Positions 31,760-54,200 of a stretch of DNA of 64,000 bases are shown in pieces. Both the position numbers and the translations under genes were made by a program. The notes beneath the pieces were generated by a model that made no database searches, was not told where the DNA came from, and worked only from the letters and a program-made list of their open reading frames with translations. Location of the stretch: assembly GCF_964199755.1 (NCBI RefSeq), contig NC_133917.1, forward strand, positions 3,045,501 to 3,109,500, in the 5' to 3' direction. Origin of the DNA: Larus michahellis. Taxonomy: Eukaryota > Chordata > Aves > Charadriiformes > Laridae. Numbering within the stretch: the first letter of the stretch is position 1; each line of letters starts with the position of its first letter.

Positions 31760-32334
31760 GCCCGGCGGCACCCACCGGAGCCCCCCGGGATCCCGGCGGG
31801 GCCGCCCCGCACCGGACCGCGGCGCTCCGCCGGGAAGGGCCGCGCCGCCGCCGCCGCCACCGCCGCCACCGCCGCGCTCCGCATCACACGGGGCCGCCGG
31901 GGCGTCCCGGCCGTCCCCGCCCCCGCCTGCCCGCCCCCGCGCCCATCCCCGTAGCGTCCGGCCCGCGCCCCCGTAGCTGGGCAGCCACCGGGGGGCACCG
32001 GCGACAGACCCTCCTCGCGACCCGCCGTGCTGCCGGCACCGTCCGGGCGGCACCGGGAAAGAGGAACCCCGGGGCCGCTGCCGTGCCCCTCCGCCCGGGG
32101 GTTTTCTGCCCCCATATACTCCCGCGTGGGGCAGGCCAGGCCGCAGGGGGGCCGGAGCGCCCCCGCACCCTCGCCCCACGCCCCGGGTCCCCGCCGTGCC
32201 CGCGGGGGGCGGCCGGATCCGGCTCGGTGCCGCGCTGCTGCGGCATCACTGCACCGCCCGAGCGGAGCGAGGGGCGGCGGCTGCGGCGGCCCCGGGGAGA
32301 GGGGCGGCCCGGGTCCGGCCCAGGGAGCCCCGGT

Positions 32335-33165
32335 GGCGGCAGGATCCTCCCAGGGATGCCCAGCACGGGCAGGATCCGTCCTAGGGATGCCCAGCATGGG
32401 CAGGATCCATCCCAGTGATCCCCAGCACGGGCAGGATCCATCCCAGGGATCCCCGGCGGAGCCAGGGCCAAGCCCAGGGGCCCCAGCATGATCGGGATCC
32501 AGCCCGGGGAGGGCTGATGTGGGCAGGATCCAGCCTAGAGAGCTCCTGCACCACCAGGGGCTGTCCTGAGGCACCCCAGCAGGGCCAGGATCCAGTCCAG
32601 GCAGTCCCAGTATGGCCTGGATCCAACCCGGGGATCCCCAGCAGGGTCAGGATCTGTCCCAGGGATCCTCAACATGGCCAGGATCTGACCTGAAGTGCCC
32701 TAGATTGGGCAGGATCCATCCTGGGAATCCCCAGCAAAGTCAGGATCCATCCCAAGAACCACCAGATCGGGCAGGATCCGTCCCAGGGACCCCAGCATGG
32801 GCAGTATCTGACCTGGGGTGTCCCAGCGTGGGCAGGATCCACTCCGGGGACCCCCAGCAGGATTCAGGATCTGTCCCAGGGATTCCCATCATGGGCAGGA
32901 TCCATCGCAAGGATCCCTAGTATGGCCTGGATCCATCTCACGGAGCCCCAGCAGGGCCGGGGTCCATCTCGGGGATGCCCAGCATGGGCAGGATCCGGCC
33001 CCAGCAGGGTCAGGGTCCACCCCAGGGACCCCCATCGTGGGCAAGATCCGTCCCAGGGATCCCCGTCACGGCCGGGATCTGTTCCGGGGATCCCCGGCAT
33101 GGGCAGGATCCATCCCAGGGACCCCCATCACGGCCCGGATCCCTCCCCCGGCGCCTCCATCCCCG
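32335..33165. repeat. ~31-bp minisatellite between CACNB3 and ADCY6
   Basis: Some 20-25 units of about 31 bp resemble GGGCAGGATCCATCCCAGGG followed by ATCCCCAGCAT, many with GGATCC in the same position. The first units (32340-32450) are clean and later ones diverge or carry small indels. It lies upstream of the CACNB3 long-form exon. Confidence 0.9.
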
Positions 33166-33600
33166 GGCGGCGGGTGCGGATCCGGTCAGGGTGTGCTGGG
33201 CCCCCCCCCCCCCCCCCCCGGGGTGTCACCCGCGGTGCCCCCGCCCCGTCCCGTCCCCCACGCCGGGATCCGTTGCCCACCCTCCCCCCCCTCCCGCGGC
33301 GGGACTTCCGCGTGGGGCCGCGGGGACACGGGCCCGGCGGCGGCTGCTAATTAATGATTAATCAGCCCTCCCCGGGGCCCAGCGCTGCGGCGGGGGGGGC
33401 CGCGGGGCCCGGCGTCGCCGCTGCGGGGTGTCCCGGGGTGGGGTGGGAGGGGGCTCGGCTACGGATGGGGGGTGCCAGGGCCTGACCCACGGACACTCGT
33501 GGGGTACGGGCGGAGGTGCGGGGCGGGGAGGGGGGGGGAGGCGTGGACCCCCCTGTGTGTGTGGGGGTGACCTGTGCCCGCCTGGGCACGGAGTGTATGG
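33166..33600. other. GC-rich spacer, no gene seen
   Basis: Between the 31-bp array and the GT-rich tract. Contains a C-run at about 33203-33219 and a short AT-rich stretch CTAATTAATGATTAATCAG at 33348-33366, a cluster of homeodomain-type TAAT cores in otherwise GC-rich DNA. Confidence 0.55.
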
Positions 33601-34400
33601 GGGGGCGTGCAAAGGGGGGGGGCGTGTGGGGTGTGGGTGCAAGGGTGGGGGTGAGTGTGTGCGTGTGTGTGAAGGGAGGGGGGGGGCGTGTGTGAAAGGG
33701 GGTGTATGTGCGAGGGAGGGTGTGCAAAATGCGTGTGTGTGCACGTGTGTGCATGCAAACCGGGGGGGGGGTGGGTGTGTGTGTGCAAGAGGCTGCATGT
33801 GTGTGCGGGGGGGTGTGTGTGTGTGTGTGTGTGCGTGCAGGGGGGGCGTGCACGCGGGTGTGTGTGCACACAAAACGGGTGTGTACGTGTGCAAGGGGGG
33901 GGGTGTGTGTGTGCGTGTGCGTGGCCGGGGGGCGTAGGTGTGTGTGCAAGGGGGGGGCCGTGCGTATGTGTGCGTGTGTGTGTGCAACGGGGTGTGCACG
34001 CGCGTGTGTGTGCAAGGGGGGGGGTAACGTGGGCGCAAAACGGGTGTGTACGTGTGGAAGGGTGTCTGCGTGCGTGTGCAAGGGGGGGTGTAAGTGTGTA
34101 AGGGGGGGTGTAAGTGTGCAAGGGGGGTGTAAGCGTGCAAGGGGGGTGTGTGTGTGTGCGTGTGTGTGCGCGTCCCTGCCAGGGATGTGTCGGGGTGCGC
34201 AGGGCGGGCGTGCGAGTGGGGGGCGCTGGGGTGCGTGTGCAAGGGACACACTCAAAGGGGGGGGGGGGCGTGTGCGCGGGGAGGGGGGGGGGGCGGCTGC
34301 CCCTGTCCCCGTTGTCCCCGCCGTGCGGGTGCAGCGGGGGGGGGGGTGTGTGTGTGTGCGTGTGTCCGTGTGTCCGGGTGTGTGCGCAGCCCCGGGGGTG
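33600..34400. repeat. imperfect GT/GC-rich simple repeat (Z-DNA-prone) upstream of ADCY6
   Basis: Alternating purine-pyrimidine runs such as GTGTGTGTGTGTGCGTGCAG interspersed with GCAAGGGGGG and GTGTGTGCAAG units. Extends to within about 350 bases of the ADCY6 promoter. Very long open frames on both strands (Cys/Val-rich on plus, His/Thr/Pro-rich on minus) are artefacts of the repeat. Confidence 0.9.
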
Positions 34401-34429
34401 CCGGTCCGCCCCTGCCCGCGCGCGCGCCC

Positions 34430-34774
34430 GCCGCCCCCGCCTGCCGCCCGCGCCTCCCCCGCCGCACCGGGCCGCACCGGGCCGTTCCGGGCCGTACCGG
34501 GGCCGCCGCCGCCGCCGCCGCTGCGCCTTTAAGGCCGCCGGTCGGGAGCGCCCGGGAGAGGATCCGGGCGGGGGGGGGGGGGGGGCGGGCACCGGCCGGG
34601 GCGGGCCGGGGCCGGGGCTGCGGCCGGGACCGGGACCGGGACCGGGACCGGGGCCGCCACCGGGGGCCCGGCCTGAGCGCGGGATGGGGCGGCGGAGGCG
34701 CAGCGCGGCCACCGTGTAGGAGCGGGCGGCGGCGGCGGGGCCGTGCCGGGGCCCCGCAGGCGGCGGCGGCGGAG
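34430..34774 (+). promoter_or_regulatory. ADCY6 CpG-island promoter and noncoding exon 1
   Basis: CpG-dense sequence with many GGGCGG-type Sp1 sites, (CCG)n, a GGGACC-GGGACC run (34626-34652) and no TATA. A strong donor (GCGGAG then GTGAGC) ends a probable noncoding exon at 34774. The coding exon's acceptor is CCCGCAG at 35417-35423. The exon start is not defined. Confidence 0.6.
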
Positions 34775-35424
34775 GTGAGCGGGGCCGGCCGGGCGCGGCG
34801 CGGGGGGCGGGGGGCGGGCAGCGGGGTACTGCGCGGGGCCCGGTGCGGCGCGGAGGGGGGGACACGGACCGAGCTGAGCCCCGGGGGGTGCCCGGTAGCG
34901 GCGGGAGGGTCCGGGGGGCCGTGCCGGGCTCGGCGGGGCTCGCCGCGGGCCGTGCCCGGAGCAGGCGGGTAGGGAGGCGGCCGCCGCCGGGGCCGGCCCT
35001 TCCCGGGCGGCCGATCCCCACCTCCGTTTGCCCGCGACTGGGACCGGTTGCCACGTCCCGTCTGGTTCCCGGTGCCCCGGGGGCCGGGTTGCCCGGTATG
35101 GGCCGTTGGCCGCCGTTCAAGACAAACAGGGCCGGGACGCCCGGGACGGTTCCAGCTTTGCCGCAGGTCGCTGCGCTGGGAAGGACGGGCTTGGGGCGGC
35201 CTCGGCAGGGCCAAACACTAGGACACCGGCACCGGGCACCTGCAGGGGCCATGGGGCTGGTGGGGGAATTGGGGCTTAGGCTCTGCGTCCCCCCAGGGTG
35301 GGACACCAGGGCCCTTCGCTGCCAGCTGGGAAAAATGCCGCCTCGCACCCCCATGGGCACCAGGGTCCCTCTGGGGGCACGGGGGTGGGGGACCGAGCGC
35401 TGACCCCCTCCTGGCGCCCGCAGC

Positions 35425-46966
<11,542 letters not shown>

Positions 46967-47780
46967 GGGGGGCCCCCCCCGTACTGTTTGGGGCGGCCCC
47001 CCCGCCCCCCCCCCCCCCCTCCCCGCCCTGGGGTAGTGTCCCCCAGGCTGCACCGGGGTCAGGCAAAAAAGGAAAAACCTCCAAAATCTACATATTTAAA
47101 AAAAAAAAAAAGGAAGAGAGGAAAAAGGGAGAAATAGACACAAGGGAGGTGGCTGGGGGGGTGGTGGTGTGTGTGTGTGCCCCCCCCCCGTGCCCCCCGC
47201 CCCCAGGCGCTGTGTTGGGGGGGGGGGTTTGCAGAGGAGGGGGGTTTGCAGAGGGGGGGTCGGCGTGCAGCTTCCCCCTTTGCTGAAATCCCCCATGTGC
47301 CAAAGAGGGGAGATGGGGCCGGGGGGGGGGGTGGTTTGGGGGTCTCCCCAACCCCCTCCATGTGCCAAATTGAAGTGCCGCCTGCCTGGGGGGGGGAAGG
47401 GGGGGAAGGGGGGGGTGCAGGCAAAGCACCTCCGTGGCCCCTCCCAGACCACCCCGGGTCCTACTCCCTCCCGGGGGACAGCCGGTGGGGGGCGAGGCTG
47501 GGGAGGGGGGCGCAGCTCCTCTCCTTTTAAATGCAAAAAAAATAATGAAGTGACTTTTTTTCATTTTCTTTTTTTTTTTTTCGTTTGGTTTTTTTTTTGG
47601 CGGGGGAGGGGGGACGGGACACGGGGGGACGGGGGAGGGGGGGTAGCCCGGGGGAGGGGGATGTCGCGCCCTCCCCCTCCACCCCCCCCACCCCCCCCCC
47701 CCCCAGCACCGACCTGAGGTACTTTGTCCTTCGTGTGTACAGATAAATTATATATAAAACTCACTTTGGATACGAGCTGT
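46967..47780 (+). other. ADCY6 3' UTR and likely 3' end
   Basis: G/C-run-rich 3' UTR with an A-run (47098-47111) and T-runs (47555-47600). No canonical AATAAA. The best candidate is TATATATAAAAC (TATAAA at 47753-47758), in the only AT-rich patch before the CCNT1 promoter. 47780-48050 holds only G-runs. Confidence 0.5.
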
Positions 47781-48053
47781 GGCCTGGCTTGCGGGGCGGG
47801 GGGGGGGGGGGGGGGCCTGGGGTCCGGGGTGGGGGGCCGAGATTCCCAAGGGGCCCATGCCCCGGGAGGAGGGAGAGATCCTGGGGGGCGACCAGGCGCC
47901 GGGGGGGGAAGGGAAGACCCTGGAGCGACCCTGGCCCGGTCCCGTGAGGCAGCCCATGCCCCGGGGGTGGGGGGAGACGGCGCGGGCTGGGGGGGGCCCA
48001 GTGCCGGGTATGGGCGGCGCCGCGGGGGCTGACGGGAACCGTCGGGGGGGCGT

Positions 48054-48238
48054 GGCCAATGGCTGCCACGCCCCTTAGCAACGCTAGTGCGTCAGAACGC
48101 GCAGGCGCGGCTGAGTGCGCGGGTGCCTCCCCCGCCCCGCCCGGGGACGCCGCTGTGCGGGCGCGCTGCCGCCCTTGTGACGTCGGCGCGCCGTTGGCGT
48201 CCGTTTGTGCGTGCGTGCGCGCGCGGGCGCAGATCGCC
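48054..48238 (+). promoter_or_regulatory. CCNT1 promoter
   Basis: TATA-less. Contains a CCAAT box (GGCCAATGG, 48054-48062), an NRF1-like GCGCAGGCGC at 48099-48108, and a CRE-type TGACGTC at 48178-48184. TTAGCAACG (about 48075-48083) resembles an RFX half-site. The ATG follows within 60 bases of the CRE. Motifs are seen; function is inferred. Confidence 0.6.
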
Positions 48239-51200
48239 ATGGAGGCCTCGGCGGGCGGCGGGGCCGGCGGCGCGGCGGGGCGGCGCTGGTACTTCACCCG
48301 CGAGCAGCTGGACCGCAGCCCCTCGCGGCGCGCCGGGCTCGATCCCGACAAGGAGCTCTCGTACCGGCAGCAGGCGGCCAACCTGCTGCAGGACATGGGA
48401 CAGCGTCTCAACGTGTATCCGGCCGCGCTAGGCCGCGCGGCCTGCGCTCGGGTACTGCGGCCGCGGGACGGGCCTGGCCGCCGCGGGGACAGCCAGGCCC
48501 GGGTGCGGGGAGGGCCGGGGATGGCCGCGGGGAGAGCCGGGCCCGTTTTCGGGAGCGGGGACGGTTATGCCGGGGTGTGGAGAAGGCCGGGCCGGGCCCG
48601 GGAGCGGGGAGAGCAGAGCGCGTTATGGGACCGGGGAGAGCCGGGCCCGTTTCTGGAGCGGGGACGGTTACGCCGGGGCGCGGGGAAGGCCAGGCTGGGC
48701 CCGGGAGCGGGGAGAACGCTCGGCTCGGCTTTTTTGGGACCGGGGAGAGCCGGCCCTCGCCGCGGGGAGAGCGAGGTCCGTTTCAGGAGTTGGGGAGAGG
48801 TGTGCCGGGGTGCGAGGAAGGCTAGGCCCGGCCCGGGGAGAGCCGGGGCCGTTTCAGGAACGGGGAGAACCGGGTCCGGCCTGGGAGCCGCGACGGTTAT
48901 GCCGGCGTTTGGGGAAGGCCAGGACCGTTTCGCGAGCGGGTGGAGCCGGCCCGGCCGCAGGGAGGACTGGGTCCGGCCAGGGGAGAGCCGGGGTCGTTTC
49001 AGGAGGGGAAAGAGCCGAGTGCGTTTTGGGACCGGGGAAAGTCGTGCCCATTTCGGGAGCGGGGAGAGTGAGGTCGGGAGTAGGGAGAGCTATGCTGGGA
49101 TGCAGGGAGGACCAGGTCCGGCCCCCGGAGCAGGGAGAGCCAGGTGTGTCTCAGCAGCGGGGAGAGCGAGGCCCGGCCCGGTGCCAGTGGGATGAAGGGG
49201 AGTTGAGCGTATTGCCCAGGGGTTGTCGTTGGGGTTGTGTGTTTCCTTAACAACTCCATCAGCTCCCAACTCACTATCAACACGGCCATCGTGTACATGC
49301 ACCGCTTCTATATGGTGCAGTCCTTCACCCAGTTCCACAGGAACGTAAGTGTGCTGGGGTCTGGCGGGGGGGGGGGGGGTGGTGGTGGTGGTGGTGCCGG
49401 GAACCCAGCTCCGCTCCTGCTGCTGCCTGGTGGCCAGCTCAGGGGTGACGCGGTGGGACCGACCCTGGGGAGGGGGCTTTGATAAGGGAACGGTGGTTTG
49501 TAGCTGTCGGTAGTCACCAGAGACCCTTTTCCCTCTTAGTGGTGTTTGGACTTGCACGGGCTTTCTTTTCTAAAGGAGTATTTGTTTTAGACTTGAGAAT
49601 TAACCTAATTTATTTGTTTTAATCTTGAACTTACTTATTTTTTAAAAAATTGTGTTTTCTCTGAAGTCGGTGGTACCGGCAGCTCTGTTCTTGGCAGCCA
49701 AGGTGGAGGAGCAGCCTCGCAAGCTGGATTACGTTATCAAGGTAGCACATGCCTGTCTGCATCCCCAGGAACCTCCTCTAGACACCAAGAGCGAGGTAAG
49801 TGTCGAGATCGGAGAACTGGGCTCTGATGTGAGGAGCAGAGGCACAAGGAATGGGAATGGCGGAAGCGTGCTACATCCTGAATTGCGTGGCTACAGCGTC
49901 TCGTTAAATCGGGTTCAGCAGTACCCGCTCTCTTAAGCGAGCGGCTGGGTCCTAGGATGGTCAGTGACAGCTTTCCAATTCGACTGCTCCTACACTACTG
50001 AGAGCTTTTTGGCTTCTGTACAGCAGAAGGCTTTTCTTTCCTGCTCTGTGGCAGCCTCTCTTCTGTTCTCCTCTGCTGTGCTGCTGCAAATGTGACTCAG
50101 ATGTGCTGTATAACAGTGTCTGCGTGAAAAGCTTCTGAGGAGGGCATGGATGTTGGCTGCTGCGATTGAGTAGTGCCTGTGGCAGAGCAGAAGGTGGTGC
50201 GTGCAGTTTGGTTCTGTTCTGTCCCCACACGTTTAATGGTGGGTTTATTAAAAACATTGTCGATTCCCCATCTCTTGAGGCAGCCCACCTTACCTGGAAC
50301 TGAGCAGCCAACCCTGCTGAAAAGGGGCAGCTTTATCCAGGAAAGCTTAAGAAAACCAAAAAAAGCAGCTAATTCCTCTCCTGTACTGCTCGTATAGCCG
50401 TCCCGTGCAGTGCGAGGGACCAGGACTGAGAGGGCCACTGTGGATCCAGAAGCAGCAACCCCCTAGCAGAAGCACTAGCAGGGGAGCGGGTCCGCCCCAG
50501 CGCTCTGCTTTCTCTTTTCTGGCAGGGAATCTGTGCCAGTTCCCCCAGTGCAGATCGGCATAAAGATTCCCCTTTGCTATTTTTGCCTCCCTGAGAAAAG
50601 GGTGTTAGAAATGTGCAGGCTTTATACGGAGTGCCTCATCGTGAGTAACTTGCCTGTCCTCTCAACCCCAGGCTTACCTGCAACAAGCCCAAGACCTGGT
50701 CATTCTAGAGAGCATAATACTGCAGACCCTGGGTAAGTTTTTCAAAGCGGACGGGCTGCCACACGAATCCCAGACCCAGGAGTGTTCCGCAGAGCGGAGA
50801 GCCTAACCGCACAGTCTTCTCCACAGCTGGAGGGCAGATGTACCAGTGGGAGAGCAAGAGTCCAGGCAACAAACTCTATTTTTCGCACCCACTCCTTCTG
50901 TTTTCCTTTTAACGTCAGTTTTTTCAGGTGTAACTTGTGTCAGGTTCAATGCTCAGAGAAATTAAAGCGTGGAAGTGTGGCTCGTCTCTTTTTTTTTCCC
51001 CCCCACAACAGGTTTTGTACCGCTTGGACGCCGGTCACTGTCTTCCGTTGTGCTGTTGAACTCAATAATGCTCTAGTCCTGTGGCCAGGAAGGAGTTTGC
51101 ACTGAGAGATGTCTAACAAAACCTGGGTTGAAAGTTAATATATTGATCATATAGTTGAATGTGGAAAAAACCCAACAGTTTTGGGGTTTTTTTTGAAAGT

Positions 51201-54200
51201 AGAAGCTGGAGCCTACGCTTAGGGCCGTGGCTGTTGGATCTGGTATCGTGTTCCTTTCTAAAATGTACTGTTAAAACTTGTTTTTACTAACGTGTATTCC
51301 ATTTCAGAGGCAGTTTGTAGGTAGCGTTCCACGCCAAAATACTCAGTGGGCCTTTGTTGTTTCTGACTCGGTTCGGAGCAGATGCCAGTAGTCCCTCACT
51401 CGCAAGGGGACAGGAGGGGCAGGTGCCTCGATGGGTCGCACGTGCCGGCCTGGCAAGACAGTGGCTAAACTGTGAGCCCAGTTCTGCAGCGACTCAGTTC
51501 TCCAGTTGCCTTGTAACATCTCAGTTCTTCTAGAATGTTCCACGTGGGAATAACCAAATCTGTTGCACACATGGACCAATTTGAATTTTTTTTTTTTTCT
51601 TTAAAACATAATGCCCAAACTGAATAGGAAACTGAAGGGAGGATTAAGTTCAGTTGTCTTTAGTGCTGTAGGCTCCTTCAAAGGGGAAAACGTCTGCTTC
51701 CTCTTAGCTTTTTGGGTGACAGAAATTCCTTTGAGCAGATGCCATTGTCTTCTCCTTCCTCCCAGCTGCTGTAAGAGGCTTTGTCCTGCTATTTTTAAAA
51801 TCCTTAATAGTTGTTTTGTTTTCAGTGAGGTCTTTCAAGCGCAGAAGTCATTTAGCTGCTTGGAGGTCTGGCAGCAGCAGCGACCTTCGGGTTTTGTGAC
51901 TGGAGAACTTGAGTCTTCTGGATGCAGGAAAATGGGCTCCTCTATTCCTGCTTGCCTCCGAGCAGAGAGCAGGAGCTGTAGGAGGGAAGGGGAGAAGGCC
52001 TTGTCCCCCAGGAGCAGGAAACGTGAGGTTCGTAGATCCGTGGGGGTGTGCCGCTGTTTTTCTGATGCCCGTATGTCTGTGTTCTTCCAGGTTTTGAGAT
52101 CACTATTGACCATCCCCACACCCACGTGGTGAAGTGCACGCAGCTAGTGCGAGGTAAGCGACGTCAGATGTCGGGCGCTTGTGGCGTCTCCTCCGTGTAA
52201 CCTCAGCTCGATAGAGATGAGCCATGAAAATAAGTTGTAGCGTTCAGCCGGGACTGCCCGAGAACTGGCCTGCAGTCAGTCTCCTTAATAACCATAACAA
52301 AATATGTCAAAATAGAGGCAGTTGCAAGTGACTGACATGATGTTGTGGCTCTGATGAACCACGCAAAGCTCTCTATGTACAGTAATTTCTAAAATCCTTC
52401 TAGCTGTGGCGTGGGGTTAGTCGAACTGTGCTGGGTGCCTCATTGTGTGCGTGGTGGCGAGAGGCCTGTGGTTCTTGTATTAAAATACAATAATATTTGT
52501 CAGGATACGCAGACTAATGCCCTGTTTTTTCCTTTTCTCTTCCAGCCAGCAAGGACTTGGCGCAAACTTCCTATTTCATGGCTACCAACAGGTTATTATT
52601 TTACAATTGATTCATATTTGACAAGAGGGTCTTATCTGGAGGAGATGTGCTACTGGTGACCCCTGGGGTATCGGTCAGCCTGCGAGCAACCGGGGATCGC
52701 TTGGTTTGGTTCAGGAAGAGCAGGAACCCTTTCTCCTGCCAGCTGCTGGTCAAGACCAGCTGCAAAATCAGCCATATAAGCGAGGCAGATGGGATGCTCA
52801 GGAACTTCACTGCTTTTTTTTTTGGTTTTATAGGCAGTTAGACAGTTATGAAACTTAAAAAAAAATCCCAAACAAAAAAAAACCCACAAACCAAAACAAA
52901 ATGGTAGACTTGAAACAAATATATACATTTTGACTTGCTTAGTACCTAGGTGTAAATTGGGTGCTGTGTGTACTGTCTACAGATAACGGTCTGTGCCCCA
53001 AAGAAGGCTGATCTAGAGTGGAAAGGGTGAAAAAAGGGTAGTTGGATGCAGGTATGAGGTGTTACAAGAGGTGTTACAAGAGAAAAGGATAGCCCCGTCT
53101 GGACAGACAGTCCTGTAAGCACAGTCTTGGAAAGCAGAAAAGCCCCTAGGTTTTTTTCACCTTGAGAGGTCTGGGTAGTTTTGTGACTCGATTTTTTCAC
53201 TGCAAGGCTGATACCAGCCCTTGTGTTGGGACTTAACGACATGGGGTTTGTTTTGTGTTTTTTTTTTTTTTTTTTTAAATTTAATCTCATGGATTACCAG
53301 TTTCAGCCAAATCACGGAGCCAGTGTTTGGAATGGACCGAGCTGTGGCCACAGAAAATCTTGTGGTTTTGTGAAAGAGCTCGCAGAATTGAAAGGATGGG
53401 AGAAAAAGGTGATTTAGGTGCTAGCAGAGGTGAAGCTGCAGGGTCAGCCAATGCCTCCGAGCCATGAATGTGCGTGGCTTTGGGCGAGTCGTTTTCTCTC
53501 CTCTCTGCCGTGAGAGGTGCTCCCGGCTCGCCTCCACGGCGTGCTGGCAGAATTGTTTGTTGAAGGTGCTCTCCAGCTCCAAAGGGCACCGTGTGGGTTT
53601 CCCGCATAAACTAGCGTCAAGGGAAGGTGGTGTTAGTAATGTGTGGGTAAATGCATCCTTGAAACGTGTTTTATCCCTGCAGCAATAATTGCAAAACCAA
53701 GGAATTATAGTTAAGGTTATACTTGAAAGAAATCCAGGCAGAAGGTGAGAAATGCAGCCAGACAGCCTCAATTTTGCCTTAAAGTGATGCCATGAAGCGG
53801 CTGATTAAGGTGCTTAAGTGATGAACTAGATTTATCAGGTGTAGCTACAGATGTTTGTCTTTTATTTCCTTCTGCATCATAACGGGGCAGAGTTAAGGCT
53901 CTTTGTGCACCTTAACTTCACTTTTGGCTTGGGCAGGCTGGATAAAGGCTCTGAATTTCCTGGGTTTGACTTCTTGGTGTGCGGAAAATACAGTATTAAT
54001 GAAATGGCTTCAGACTTTTTTGGCTGTAGATGCGTATCTCTGTCTCTCTGCATCACATTGATGGAAAAAATGTTTAATGAGCCGAGCATGGCGAAGAAAT
54101 GCAGACAATGCCATCCTGCGGCTGCGCGTAGGTGCTCAGTGGCACCATTTCCATCAAGCGCTCCTTGAAAGGGACGATTCATGAGCGTGACAGTGGGGAA

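Noticed and set aside
48480-49180. Possible extra coding exon in CCNT1 intron 1 (open in several frames)
   Set aside because: The open frames are repeat-derived, and joining 48414 to 49263 gives the exact cyclin T1 sequence.
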